In this document: positions 12,086-23,843 of the stretch, in pieces
Layout: every line of letters begins with the position of its first letter
Numbering within the stretch: the first letter of the stretch is position 1
Source: Gnetum montanum
Lineage: Eukaryota > Streptophyta > Gnetopsida > Gnetales > Gnetaceae
Direction: 5' to 3'
Length of the DNA stretch: 62,000 nt
NCBI GenBank assembly: GCA_015680685.1
Contig: MNCI01013673.1
Location: 69,975-131,974 of the forward strand
The notes under the pieces: generated by a model
Database searches by the model: none
Told to the model about the DNA's origin: nothing
Seen by the model: only the letters and a program-made list of their open reading frames with translations
Translations under genes and position numbers: made by a program

Positions 12086-14082
12086 TTAGAATAGAGGATA
12101 CCCCCCATAACTAAATGGTTGAGCATAGCTAGGATTAATAAATGAGAGATTGGGATCCTTGCATGTTGGAAATATTGGAACTTGATCATACTTACCGCAT
12201 TGGGGTTCACACACTTGATTAGAGTTGACATAGTGGGGCAAGTTATAAGATGTGGTTAATTTATAAGGAGTTGACCCACTATGGTACTTGTGACTGTAAG
12301 ATGGTATGCAAGGATCAACATGTCTCCCTACATGGCTATATTCATTAGGTCGCATGGTTGTTGGAGTATTGAATGGTCACCCTAAGAAAGTAACACAAGG
12401 TGTTGGGTTTGTGGAGGAAGATGCACCATAGTGTTGAACTTGTGCTAAGTTAGATGATGCAGTGTTCTTAGAACTATGTTTTCCCTTTTGATGGTCATGT
12501 ATAAAAAAAGAATGCTTCAATGTTGAGGAGAGTTCCCATTGCTATTGACAGTAGTAGCACAAGTAATGTTCATGGGTTGATGCTATGGTACAAACCCTTC
12601 AGGTACACTTGGTGGTGATGTAGAAGGAGGTGAAGGATGAGAATATTAAAATTGAGGAGAAGTGTAAGGTACCCAAGGTGGTGGTCCTATTGGAAAGGAT
12701 ATGGATTGATAGTATTGAGGAGAATGATAGTAATGTGGTGAGATAGAGGATGTTGACCCAGTTGGAAAAATAGGATGTTGGACTTGATAAGCACTTAAGT
12801 TCGAATGGTATGAAGGGTGTGACTAGATTGGGGGTGGCCTTCCCCATAACTAGAATTTTTGCCACTGTGATCAAACACAATATTTCTATACAAACTTTGG
12901 ATGTAACATTCTTCCCCAATGCTCCTATAAATGTGACAAGATTGGACATTGGCCCTTGGGGTGATTGTATAGGCAAATGTTACATTGATATGTATGATTG
13001 GAAGTTAAGTTCTTATTCTCTTCAACCCTTTTTTCTGATTGTTTAAAGGTGTTTTTTCTTGTTTCTTAGGTTGTCATAACTCTACCTCCAATAATGTTGG
13101 CATATTCTCCACATTTTTTATGCATCCATTCCATCATCTTATTGATCTTTGCCTCAATTTCATCTAGTTAGCGTAGTGTTGGCAAAGATAATTCCACCTT
13201 CTTGAGGTGCATTGGTTTCTCCTCTTCATGATTATGGACCATTGTTGATTTAATATTTTGGTCTCATTGAGATTTTTTAACATTCTCCCATCTGGCCATT
13301 TCTCATTCTTCTTTTGCTACCAGCTTAATAAGCTCTTGGACTTGATGGGTTCATAGTTCATATAGTTGACCTCGGATATACATCCCTAGGGTTTCACTTG
13401 TTTCATTATGTAGCCCATCTATGACATGGTACATTAGCATTTTCTTAGAGAACTCATGGCGTGGATGGTTGTTTAACAATGCATAATATCTTTCTAAGAC
13501 CATGTCCAAGGGTTCATGTTGTGCTTGTTTCCATTCTTGGATTTGTCTCCTAAAGGCTGACACTCTTGCATAGGGTTGATATCTTTCGTTGAAGAGTTCT
13601 ACCATTGTTGGCCAATGTCGAATTGATTTTGGTTTTAGGGACCTATACCATACTTTTTCTTGGCCAATGAGAGTCGTAGGAAAGAGCTTAAGTTTTTGCC
13701 ATCCATTATCAATATTGTTCCATACATAGGCATCGTATAAGGCATGTAAATGTTGTTGCAAATCTAAATCATAGCCTCTTGGAAATTTGGAAAAGTTGTT
13801 TAAATCAAGCTTGGGTAGATGGATTTCCTTGCGATGGCTTCAGGATATTCGAATAGGCTCTTGTATTTGCGTTAGGCTTGTAGTGGCTAGTAGGGGTTCA
13901 TCATCACTAGGTATGTTCTGCATTTATGAGTTGGGATGATGTTGTCTTTGTTTATGTCCATAAGAGACCCCTACATCAGATTGAGTACTCCAAACTTCAT
14001 CTTCATCATCATATAATTCGTTGGTCCTCCAATGAATTTCCTTTCTAGTTGTTGCATTATCATAGTCTTGTGAGAGAGACAT
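12086..14082 (-). pseudogene. gag of element A, broken
   Basis: Starts at ATG 14082 (MSLSQDYDNAT) and ends at the stop 12086-12088 after ...FSYGGYPLF. The core at 13761-13351 carries the retrotransposon Gag fold signature (LKLFPTTLIGQEKVWY ... EWKQAQHEPLDMVLERYY ... VIDGLHNETSETLGMY). A zinc-knuckle-like motif CNICLYNHPKGQC (C-x2-C-x3-H-x4-C, one residue shorter than the usual CCHC spacing) lies near 13000-12960. The C-terminal 90 residues (12355-12086) are rich in Tyr, Pro and His. At least one frameshift between 13351 and 12355 and several stops break it. About 650 codons, long for Gag alone, and no protease follows. Confidence 0.75.
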
Positions 14083-14195
14083 GGTTGTAAATTTGTGTGT
14101 GACTTGTTTACAATTATTTCTTTCTAAAAGATATATCATTAATACTTTGTTATAGTAATCTTATATGATGTAACTAATCTAAATGACTAGCACTA

Positions 14196-14214
14196 TCCCT
14201 AACAATGGTTCCAA
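14196..14214 (-). other. Primer binding site of element A
   Basis: Directly after the 5' LTR the minus strand reads TTGGAACCATTGTTAGGGA. The sister element B has TTGGCACTGTTGCTGGGGA at the same place. Both look like decayed forms of the plant TGGCGCCGTTGCCGGGG site complementary to the 3' end of tRNA-Asp. Confidence 0.6.
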
Positions 14215-15076
14215 TGATGAGTGGCAAGGTACCCCTACACTCAACCATACGAATACAAGCGTTTCATTCATGATCCAATTGAACTTCATAGACGAGCTAG
14301 TTGTGGTATCTAGATAGTTACTTATTGATCATAATTCACTGTCTTCCCACCTAGACTAGTATTTACTTTATCATGTATGGTTTAGTCCAGAGTGAGATGT
14401 ATGATATGTTCTTAAACTAGTGTTGCTCCTAGAGGCAATGGAAAAACACTGTAGTTAAGCTAGGAGGGAGTGAGAGAGAGAGAGAGTCTGACTAATAGGA
14501 CATAGTGGGAGAGAATCTAAGCTAGCCTAAGTATGATGAGCATTTTTTCCTTAATCATCCATACACATCTTGGACCTCGTGCACGACTACCATTGGGATT
14601 ACCAAGCACATGACCCAGGTACGCTATTGGGATACCAAGTAGTCACACTTAGATGCTCGTGATTAAGTCATACTCATTCCACATTTAATAACAATAACAA
14701 TTAAGTAATTAAACTAAGTGAATGCTGTAATGATGAAGTAATCTCGATCTTTATTTCCAGTCATGTACGTGTCCAAGTATGAAACACTCGAATAAAGGAT
14801 GCTGTACAATTACAGTCATCACACTACAGGCATGCACTTGGGGGAAAGGGTTGAGAAGAACTAAAAATGAAAACTAACTATAACTGAAAATTGACTAAAA
14901 AATTCTATCCAAAAACTTACTCCTCCCATGCACCTACATGTGTATTTATAGGCCCACATAGGAGTTACGATATCATGTATTCAATATCATTATTTAGGCT
15001 GCAATATCGCGTACCCGATATCGTGGATCTGATAATGGGGGTCCGATATCGTAGCCTGATGAATCACGATTCATCA
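14215..15076 (-). repeat. 5' LTR of element A
   Basis: 862 bp, termini TGATGA...TCATCA (seen on either strand). TATA box at 14943-14950 (minus), 126 bp from the U3 start at 15076. GATATC-type palindromes at about 14968-15060. Direct repeat of 5985-6860. Confidence 0.9.
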
Positions 15077-15172
15077 ATTATGCATTATATTCCTACAATG
15101 ACCTTTATATGATTTAACTATCTAAAACACTTAGCACACATAGCTAAAAGGTGTTCCCAAAAATGACATCAA
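15077..15172 (-). other. Leader and PBS region of element E
   Basis: On the minus strand, next to the E LTR, TTGATGTCATTTTTGGGAA stands where A has TTGGAACCATTGTTAGGGA. The following text (TTTTAGATAGTTAAATCATATAA) parallels the A leader. This identifies the flanks of A as the interior of an older related element. Confidence 0.6.
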
Positions 15173-16068
15173 TGATGAATAGTGAGTAGTTCCTATGCCC
15201 AATCATACAAATCGCAATAGTATCTGCATGATCTAATTGAATTTCATAGACACCTTCTACCTAAGTGGCTTTTATCCTAAATAGTGAAATATGAGGTTAT
15301 TGGTTATTGTATTTTGAATCATCACTTGTGTTAGTTCTATTTGTATTGCTAAGTGTGATTGAGGTGTGAGATATTTGTATTTATGATTTTATGATTTTTA
15401 TCTTTAAAAGTATTACAAGGGTAAAGTAATTGAAATACCAAACTTTAACTAATTAGTGTAACTAAAGGTAAGTAAAACTATCCTAAACATAGAGTATTTG
15501 TTCCCACTTTCCATACATATCCTAAACTTATACTATTGTTGCTGGGTTACCAAGTGTTTACTGTTAGGTATACTAAGTATTCACTACTAGGATTACCAAG
15601 TGTTAGTATATTATGCTTGAAGTAGTCATACTCACATTACTACGGAATAAACTAAAAATTCTTAATTATAGAAAAGTAAAGTGCATGTAAAGTAAAATGC
15701 TTGTAAGTAAACTTGATGCTAATCCAATTGTTGCAATGGAGAGAAAAATCTTGATTTTATTTCCGTCATGCAAAAGTATCTAGGTATATATTGCACTCGA
15801 ATAAAATTGTACAATCAATTCAATCCATGCTTTGGGTACTCAAAGGAAAATTTCACTAAGTCTTATGGAATAAAACTGTAAGAGCTTCACTATTGGGATG
15901 ACCAAAGATGCCATACATGTCATTGGTGTATGCATTTACATAGGCTTGGGGAGGATCAATGTCGATGCATATGCACTAATGTATCCAAGGATGTGTCAAC
16001 AAGGATGCATCAACAAGGTTGCATTGTTGGGCATGCATCAATGCAGCCAACTTATTTAGACTTCATCA
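15173..16068 (-). repeat. 5' LTR of element E, diverged family member with GATGCATC-type U3
   Basis: Begins TGATGAATAGTGAGTAG and ends CTTCATCA on the plus strand, matching the ends of the A/B LTRs. The middle matches (ACTAGGATTACCAAG; ATTGCAATGGAGAGAAAAAT; CACTCGAATAAA). The U3 (about 15950-16068) lacks GATATC and instead holds repeated GATGCATC/ATGCAT palindromes next to a TATA-like TATGTAAATG (minus). Confidence 0.7.
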
Positions 16069-19000
16069 ACAATACATAACAAGGCACATGTAGGTGAGCA
16101 TGCTTTCTATCTCCATAATGCATACATAAAGCCTTCCCACACAAATACAAAAATAAGCTTAAGCATTGAAACATTAGGGCGAGAAGGGAAGAGGTGACTA
16201 TAGAGTATGCTTTTGTTTAAAATCTATAATTCACATTGGGTTTTTTAGAAAGCTTTAATTTGCATAAAATAAATTATGTAAATCAAATTCTGTTGTACCA
16301 AGGATTAAACCTAAAGTTGTTAAACATCTTGGATACATTAGAAAGTTCATAGTATAAGTAGGACATCATCTTAAGGTACTTTGTTAAGAAAGTTGTTTTA
16401 ACCAATATTTAGTTTTAATTAAAACAAACTTGAAATTTCTTTTTAATGATGAAAATTTATAATTGACATGGCTTATGTAGGGATAGAAGCCTAACATCTT
16501 CATGAATAGTGTTAACTAATAATATATATGTAATATGGAATAAAATATGCATAATCAAATGTAAATAAAGACATCATCATCATCATTCTAGCTTTCCCAA
16601 CAAAATGAGGTCAATTACATGAGTTCTTTTTTACCATTCACCTCTATGAAAAGATAGATCTTTGTTTATTAATAGTTTCTTCAAATCATCTTTGATTGTT
16701 TTTTCCCATGTTTGGATTACTACACTTTGCATTTTAGGAATGCCCTAGCATTTAAAAAATCTAACAAAGAACTCATCCATGATATTTAACAAGGTTTTAC
16801 AACTCGCCACCAACTTGACACTAATCCTACTCCTTTCATATCTAAGCTTGGAATGTAATAATTAATAAAAGAAAAAATATTAGTGGTAATAGATTGTAAT
16901 ATTTAATCATTAAATATATAAATGATCTATAACTAAGCATAAATAGTAGCAAGATGTAAAGGATACAAAACTTTAATAAAATACTAGATGTAATAGATTG
17001 TATTGACTTAAGTAAAATAATATTTTGATCTTATTATTTAACTTAGAATTAAAAATAACTTATTGAAATATATAATATTTTTAAATTAAATAATTAAATG
17101 TATGAAAAATTTTAGGTTGTAATAGAATGTACTCTTGAATATTACATTTAGTAAGCCATAGAACTCTCTCGTAAAACCGTAGTATGCTCATCATTCAAAT
17201 TATAGTATAACTTTGTAATCATCACATATAGTAATGTTCTCAAATATAGTCATATCATGCAACGTAATCAAGTTTAATAATAGGTGGAACATCCATGTTC
17301 TCCAAGTACTTTTTTAAAAAGTAAAGAATGGAAGCAACAAGTAAAGTTAACAGCTAGAGAGAAGCATTGCCAAGAAAGAACAAACTTTAGTTCTTCTAAA
17401 GACACAATAAAATAAGAGAAATAATGAAGTTACTAAAAAATTATGTGAAAGATATATAGGAGCTAAGAATTAATAGCTTTTGCCCATTGCTGAAAAGATG
17501 AAATCGATGAATGTGCAACCAAAAAGGATATGACATAAATTCTTGTTGAGTAAGCCATAAAGCATACAAGTCACATTTAGATTAATCCCTTGTTAGTAAA
17601 TAAATGGTCCCAATTAGATAGCTTTATGGATCAAAATTCCAAAAGAAAGTTTAATTGTTGTACAAAGTGAGTGTAACATCCATGAACTTAGAAGGTAAAA
17701 ACCATAGAAAATGACTAATAAGCAATAAGCTAAGTACCATTAGAAAAAAAAAAACTAAATGTAATGGATGCTAATACATGGAATAGACCATTATAATAAT
17801 GCAAAGAAAATAGATATACAGCTCTAAATATATCCAAGTCTTTATAACATCACAATCATTAATGCTGAGTTCAACTATACATAATTATCAAAGCATTATA
17901 AGTCCTAAATATAACATAATGTTTGAAAAGTTCTTACTATAATGGCAATACATAAAACATGATAAGCACACATAAAATAATATCCTAAGCCTAGAATCTA
18001 CATCATTGTATAATACTAAAATCATTCTATGCCTTCACCAAATCATCAAGACTACAATCTTTAGCTAAAATAATATGAATGAAGATGATCAACATGATTG
18101 AGTAGGAAGATATTATAAGAAATTTGTATTTGACTTGTAGCAAGGAATCGTAAATTGGAAGTTGAGATAGCATGGATACTCATCCTTCATAACAAGTTAG
18201 CATGAACCTCACACCAAGGTGAAAATACAAGTTGAAATGATATGCTAACAAATTTAAGAAAAACCCCTTATTCTATCACCACCAAATGAAGATTTGGAGA
18301 CTACCATCCCACATTTTGTGTATGTTGTAATCCATCAAAATTGTTCACCCTTTAGGATAAGTAATCTATCAAATCCATTCTCCATATTAGCTAAACCTTG
18401 AGTAACTTTCATCATATAGGAAAAATAGCCATCACATCAAGCTTGTTCTTCATCTAGGCTATTCTAGTCTTAACCTTGAAGATCATTTGTTTGGCTAAGT
18501 AGCTATCAGGATTATTCTCCATCTAGGAATCCTTAAGAGCTAGCTCTACTAAGAACACATCCACAAGTTAACATTAGTAACAAATTAGCCATAAGCTAAA
18601 GTCAATAATAAAAGAATCATTAATCAATTATAACAACAAAAACAACATAACTGTATCTAACAAAGACAACAACATACTACCTGATGATGGAACAAACTAA
18701 AACCTCCAAAATGTATATTAGAAAAGATTGTAACAATGATACTAGACATTATAGAATGCCAGATCAACTTCAAAATCTATAATTACCATATTGACAATAT
18801 AAAAGAACAAATCAACATCACTAAATAAGAAAAATTCATAATACAATCCTATCTAGATAACTCATTGTCGTCCATATCAACTTGCAAAGTCATGAACCTT
18901 CACGCTTTTCATGAACCTTGCCACTAACTCATTCCTCTTGTAAATCTACTATTAACCACTTGTTATTATTTCTTTGCTAAAGGTTTATGATAGGTTTTTC

Positions 19001-19206
19001 TTGTTTGATTTTCAATCAAATATTAAAAACATCTAATAGGCCAAAGGTTTAATATTTATAGGCCTAAGGTCTTGATCCTAGCATAGACATGAGACTAAGG
19101 TAGCATTGAGTTATAAACTTCTATAAATCTTGGGAAATATTAGAACCCCAAAATAATTGTAATATAGATGCACCCAAAGGTATATAGTCTAATTAGAACT
19201 TTATAA
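16069..19206. other. AT-rich non-coding DNA, nothing recognised
   Basis: Over 3 kb with no ORF of note on either strand, no terminal repeats that I could pair and no domain motif. Probably very old repeat residue. Confidence 0.5.
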
Positions 19207-19292
19207 CTCAACATTTTCCACCAAAATTGAGCTCATGACTTGAAGCTTTCAAATCAAGAGTTTTACCACTAGGCTAATGCCTCATTGTTAAT
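19207..19292 (-). repeat. tRNA-derived SINE head (candidate)
   Basis: Minus strand shows an A-box-like TAGCCTAGTGGTAAAACT. About 40 bp on is CATGAGCTCAATTTTGG, a degraded B box of the CATGAGTTCGAATCC type seen in Au-like plant SINEs. The CpG of the B box is lost. No tail or target duplication was found, so only the head is called. Confidence 0.4.
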
Positions 19293-19664
19293 CACTTAAT
19301 CATCTATGATACCTTGCAATTACATCATCATACCAACCCAATACAGATAAGGATGACATAGCCAATGATAATCTACATAAGTCATACATAAAAAAGTATC
19401 CTATACTTCAAAATGAACTAATCCCTAGTACTTGGCTAAACAATCTTACAAGGTTAGTGCACTTTTGAAATAGCATAGTTAATAATTATCCTAATAACAT
19501 TATTCATGTATCAACCAAAAATATAAATTAAATAGTTAATAAGCCTATAAACAATAATCTTAGTTAAAGCCCACTAATATACCAAAATACTATCAACATA
19601 CTATTTAAGCTTACAACACATGTTCTAGACCAAGATATCATATGACATACTACATCCTACCAAG

Positions 19665-19704
19665 GCTTCTTTTTTTTTTTTTCTTTTGTCTTTTTCCTTT
19701 TTGT

Positions 19705-19737
<33 letters not shown>

Positions 19738-19744
19738 GGGGGGG
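19665..19744. repeat. Homopurine/homopyrimidine tract with 30 consecutive G
   Basis: A T/C-rich stretch (19667-19706) is followed by G30 (19707-19736), A, then G7. Such a run can form G-quadruplexes and is also a classic site of sequencing-length error. Confidence 0.9.
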
Positions 19745-20900
19745 AAGAAGGAGGTGTTTGTTAGAATCCAAATTATGAATAACAAAATTTCAAAAATTTA
19801 GAGTGCATTAGATTAAAGAAGAGAGAATCCAAAGGAAAGGCTTGACCATTTTGCAAATGGCTTTTTAGGTTTTCATCATTATAACCAATCTTGAAAAACA
19901 TCCCTTCTAGGGTAGGAAAAGGATCAAGTTTATCCTTATTCAAAAGCATCCTCATAGGTTTTGACTTCTCACTAGAAGGTTTCTTATAAAGAGAAAGAGT
20001 AAAATCTATCTAAAGATTAAAAAAAAAAGCATCAATCAAAAATAATGAATAAGTAGCAATAGAAGTTAAAAGCTTCCCATCCTTGATCTTTCAAAACAAA
20101 AAAAAATTAATATTGTGGAAAAAAAATTAATTGTTTACCTTTCACTAAAAGCTTTTTTACTTGAAGGTGTAACTAAAAAGTTATAACTTTGAGAATATGG
20201 CATTTAACTCCTAAAGGAAGATCATAGTTATGCTCTTGTTGTTAGAGAATAATTGCACATCAACGCTTTTAAATAGAATAGAAAAGAAGTTGCCAACGAT
20301 ACTTCCAAATGCAAAGAAAGAAAGTAGACAAAGTAGGTTGATTATAAAAAATGATATCATTAATGCTTGGTTAAAAGTTCGTATAAATTCTGGATGTCCA
20401 TTTTTTAGCATGTTGTGCAACTTGACACTTAAAAAATATGAGAAAATGAGTCTTCACTTCCATAAAGATGACATTAAAGAGAAATAATTCCTATATATTT
20501 AAGACAAGTGTCAATTAGATCCTACCAAGGTTATCTAAGTGAGGGGCATTATAAGAAACCTTATCATATCCACTACCAACTAACTTACACAAGGTACAAA
20601 TGTCATAATAAATTTGCAACTAACTATGTTAACAACATCACTAACAATTAATACTATTTAAACCACATACACTCAAGATGATGGTAATGCAAAAACAAGA
20701 TTTTGGAATATGATCATTGCTAGTAGCATTTATGTTACCATAATTATCTCATGTGATCTAAATCTAAGGTGCATCATTCTAATTTAAAATTCAATTAATG
20801 ATATTAAGAGATCATGAAACAAGTGTCATTTATTAAAAAAAACATTGATGCCTTCAACTCAATAGGGCCTAGCTACTAGAGCCTAGTCCACTAACTAGTC
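19745..20900. other. Non-coding or unrecognised; two short ORFs of no known family
   Basis: Holds a 60-codon minus ORF (19955-19773) and an 85-codon plus ORF (20230-20487). Neither shows a domain I recognise and both lie in AT-rich sequence, so chance ORFs or remains of LINE ORF1 are both possible. Confidence 0.3.
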
Positions 20901-20929
20901 CTAAATTAAATTGTGTAGATTTGTTTTGA

Positions 20930-22155
20930 TTTTTTTGGCAATCTCACAAGGAGATGAAGCCAAAGTAATAAAATACTTGATTATACTAGTCAAGATCTTG
21001 GAGGTGAGGATCAGTTTTCCTAATCTCATGAAAGAAACTAAAGTCTAAAAATGAATTCACCTTTGACATGATCCAATATCAATTTTCAATTGGAGTTTTT
21101 ATATCAATGATGAATAGGAAGGACAAGATAAAAATCATCCAATGCTTCCTCATTAATCTATAAAAGATGCTTAATGTTAATTAAAAGAGCCTAAATGATC
21201 CTAGAGATATTTGCTAGTTACATAAAAGAGCCTAAACATCTAACTTGCATCTAGTAAGAAAAATCTTGTCGAATTTGCATATTAAGGTAGAGTCTAATGA
21301 AATGTTGATCAAAGAAATTTTTAAAACATAATACTAAATAGGAGATTCTAATTCATAGAATCATAGGCTTTGGCAATGTCCAACTTAAGAAACATGGCTA
21401 GGAAATGAGACATCTTACAAAAGTGCAAAATCAGCTTGTTTATAAACAACAATGAAGGGAATAATGGAGACTAGTCATTAGAACTAAAATTTAATAGAGT
21501 TCTACAAATCATATTGCAAACTCCTATCAGGTGAAATTCCTAAGGGTGGATACTATGTTCCTTCTTAGAAACAAGCACTACTTTAGTATTTTTAAATTCA
21601 ATAAAAATGAATGTTATATCCAATATCTTATGAGCTAAATGATATTATCTTTCAAGATGTGGAAGAATTGCTTAAAAATCTCCATGGACCTACCATTATG
21701 TAAGATTATAGCATTATTTTGATTTCATCTAGTGGACCTAAGTTTCTCTCCATTGGTTTGGTGTTGGTTGAAGTCCCCGATGACAATTACTTGATGAGCA
21801 ATTGGAGTTGCTAAGAATATTTGTTTAAGAACTACAAATTTTTTGGAGGTAAGTTGTAGACTATAATAATTAATCAATAATTTTTTTGCAATTTATCTTT
21901 GACAAATAGAAAATTATGATGCAAATAGAAAGCAAAAGTTCTTAAGGACTAGATAGTGATGTCTGTCATTCTATCGATAACAAGGCAAGTGGTTTTATTT
22001 TAAGAAGGGCATCGAAATTTCACCTCCTCTTCTATATACATCTTTGTTTTCTGCAAAAACATATAATTAACTTTTGCAAAATTTATGAGGTCCTTGAGAA
22101 CTTTATTCTTGTAAGGTGTTCCAAGACCCCTATGATTTTAGAATAGAACAATCAT
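20930..22155 (-). pseudogene. Collapsed L1-type LINE ORF2 (endonuclease plus start of reverse transcriptase)
   Basis: Minus strand. Near 22155-22050 lies the endonuclease opening, MIVLF-stop-NHRGLGTPYKNKVL then MFLQKTK, corresponding to the WNVRGLG...FLQETK start of plant L1 ORF2. Near 21785 VIVIGDFNQ is the GDFN catalytic block. Near 21400 FLKLDIAKAYDS is the first RT palm block. The GDFN-to-RT distance is about 380 bp instead of roughly 1 kb, so large deletions have occurred, and stops are frequent. The YADD block was not found. The basic text just upstream (22200-22290, minus) could be the end of ORF1. Confidence 0.65.
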
Positions 22156-22507
22156 TTAGACTTGTTATTTGTAGTCATAGTATTCTTTCTAGACCATAAG
22201 GATTTGACCTTGGGTGTTGCGTGAAGTCTCTCTTTACGAGGTTGACCTAACTTTTTTGGGATAGAAATACTCTACCAATTTTCTTCTTTAGAATCTTGTT
22301 AAAACACCTAAGTTTCAATGAGATTAGAAAATGACTCACAAAAGGCAATACTCACCAAGGAAACTAACTAAGCTTCAAAAAACATGATACACTACTCTTT
22401 TTCATTTATCTCCTCTTTCTAAAAATAAAACACTATAACAATAATTCTATTAAGAATAAGTGACTACATTTTTGCTACTTTCAAGTTGATATGATGCTTT
22501 TAGAGAT

Positions 22508-22556
22508 AAGGCCTTTATCAATTATTAATATAAGGCCTTTATCAATTATTAATATA
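22508..22556. repeat. Short tandem duplication (two copies of about 24 bp)
   Basis: AAGGCCTTTATCAATTATTA occurs twice in tandem. Simple replication slippage is the likely cause. Confidence 0.8.
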
Positions 22557-22779
22557 TGTCCATTGCTACTTTTGTAGCATAGCAACTAAATTTTTGAAGA
22601 AAGTCTTAGTTGCTATATAACAAAAAAGGTAGTCCCATGAAGGAATGATTTGGCTTTAAGAATAAAACATTGAGATGAAAATTCTACATTGTGATATAAA
22701 GTAGCTTCATAAGAGAATAAAAAAATAAGACACTTTTGCACATGTGGGGTAACCCAACATAAAAAAAAAAAAATTCTAT

Positions 22780-23031
22780 TTGGATAACATTAGAGAAGGC
22801 ATCAACAAAAAAAAAAAAAAACAACTTATTTATATGCCCCTATATCCCTTCACCTACAATGTCAAATTAGTTGAGAATTATTTTAGAATAGAAATAAGTA
22901 GATCGGTCAAGATTCCAAGAGAAGAAATAAAGTGTCTATGTAATGAAAGAGCAGTTGAAGATGAACATACCATATACTTAGAATATCATGTTCTAAAGCA
23001 AAGTGGCCAAAGATGGCAAAATTGTAGCTAA
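22780..23031 (+). pseudogene. C-terminal tail of a non-LTR reverse transcriptase (fragment)
   Basis: The 84-codon ORF reads FRIEISRSVKIPREEIKC, LCNERAVEDEHTIYL and EYHVLKQSGQRW. This resembles the Cys-rich tail R(I)E-x-PR-x-ER-x-C-x2-C-x-VEDE-x-HFLL-x-C of non-LTR retrotransposons that lack an RNase H. The last Cys/His positions are partly lost. It faces the opposite way to the L1-type LINE beside it and may belong to the same LINE type as the fragment at 24840-25340. Confidence 0.5.
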
Positions 23032-23234
23032 TAGTTTAAATGACATTTTTGAAATAGCACCAAAAAAACTTGGTAACTTCAATGATGAAGTGTTTACTAT
23101 GCATATACTATATATATTTCTTCTATTGAGGTGCATACTTAATAAAAAAAATGTTTTAGTTTCACTTTGAGTTTCATATTTTATAATTGTTGTTTGACAA
23201 ATTTTGCTTTTTAAATTTCCTTTTAAAAAAGAGG

Positions 23235-23350
23235 TCTTGGGAGGGTTAGTAGATGAGCAAAAATTGAACCTCTGAGTGATAGCCCCAAAGCTTAAACCCA
23301 GGTCTTTGACTTGGAAAACTAACACCTTACTATTACTCCAAATGATAGTC
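23235..23350 (-). repeat. Second tRNA-derived SINE head (candidate)
   Basis: Minus strand has TGGAGTAATAGTAAGGTGTT (A-box-like) and, about 35 bp on, CCTGGGTTTAAGC (degraded B box of GGTTCAAGTC type). It lies just downstream of the reductase pseudogene. It could also be a decayed tRNA-related sequence. Confidence 0.35.
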
Positions 23351-23588
23351 CTATTTTGAAAGAAAAGCAAAAAGAAATTCTATTTAAAATAGAGCATATG
23401 TCAATCTCTTCACAAGAAATGGGCCAAATGGCCTCTGCAGAAATGGCGTATGCTACAAAAGGCAAAGTGGTTTAAATTTGCAAATTGCAAACAGAAACAT
23501 TGAAAGGAATTCCAACTTTCCTAAGGTTTTTCAACCCACTGCAGGTTCTTTGGTACTTTGACAGCGGCTTCTGTTGCAGAAGAATGCA

Positions 23589-23742
23589 TCATCCTGTTTT
23601 GCGATCTCGGCGAGCGCTACAAGCGAAGGCCCCTGAAACGCAGTCGCCAAGAATATAATCCAATCCGTGCTTGAACTCAAATCCCATGTCAATGCGCTTC
23701 TGCGACAACACTTCTGCAATTTGGCCACCATCCTCCTCCACA
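23589..23742 (-). pseudogene. Exon 6 of the reductase pseudogene
   Basis: Acceptor TATGCAAG before 23742. Frame VEEDGGQIAEVLSQKRIDMG, then FEFKHGLDYILGDC, ending at TGA 23591-23589. The KKL(L)DMGFEFK-type end is the usual family C-terminus. Confidence 0.8.
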
Positions 23743-23843
23743 CTTGCATATCAATTCCAACACAAGTTAAAACGAATCTGATGCTTTAAATGCTTTAAAT
23801 TACCCCTAAAAAAAACGAAGAAAAGAAAAGAATAATTACACAC

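Larger units (their letters stand above)
5985..15076 (-). mobile_element. Element A: LTR retrotransposon with gag and ORF2 but no pol
   Basis: Two direct LTRs (14215-15076 and 5985-6860) bound an interior of about 7.35 kb. Flanking 5-mers are ATGAT (5980-5984) and ATTAT (15077-15081), matching at four of five positions, as expected for an old target-site duplication. In minus-strand order the interior has a tRNA-Asp-like primer site, gag, a 1.3 kb spacer, a palindrome-rich promoter-like module (partly N), ORF2 and a purine-rich tract. No protease, RT, RNase H or integrase was recognised, so it must be non-autonomous. It is inserted in the leader of element E. Element B at 32405-40886 is its sister copy. 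Confidence 0.85.

Noticed and set aside
19207-19292. Functional tRNA gene
   Set aside because: Box sequences are degraded and no cloverleaf or anticodon arm can be formed convincingly.
22993-23370. 125-codon minus ORF
   Set aside because: Overlaps a LINE tail on the other strand and a SINE-like head; no domain recognised.
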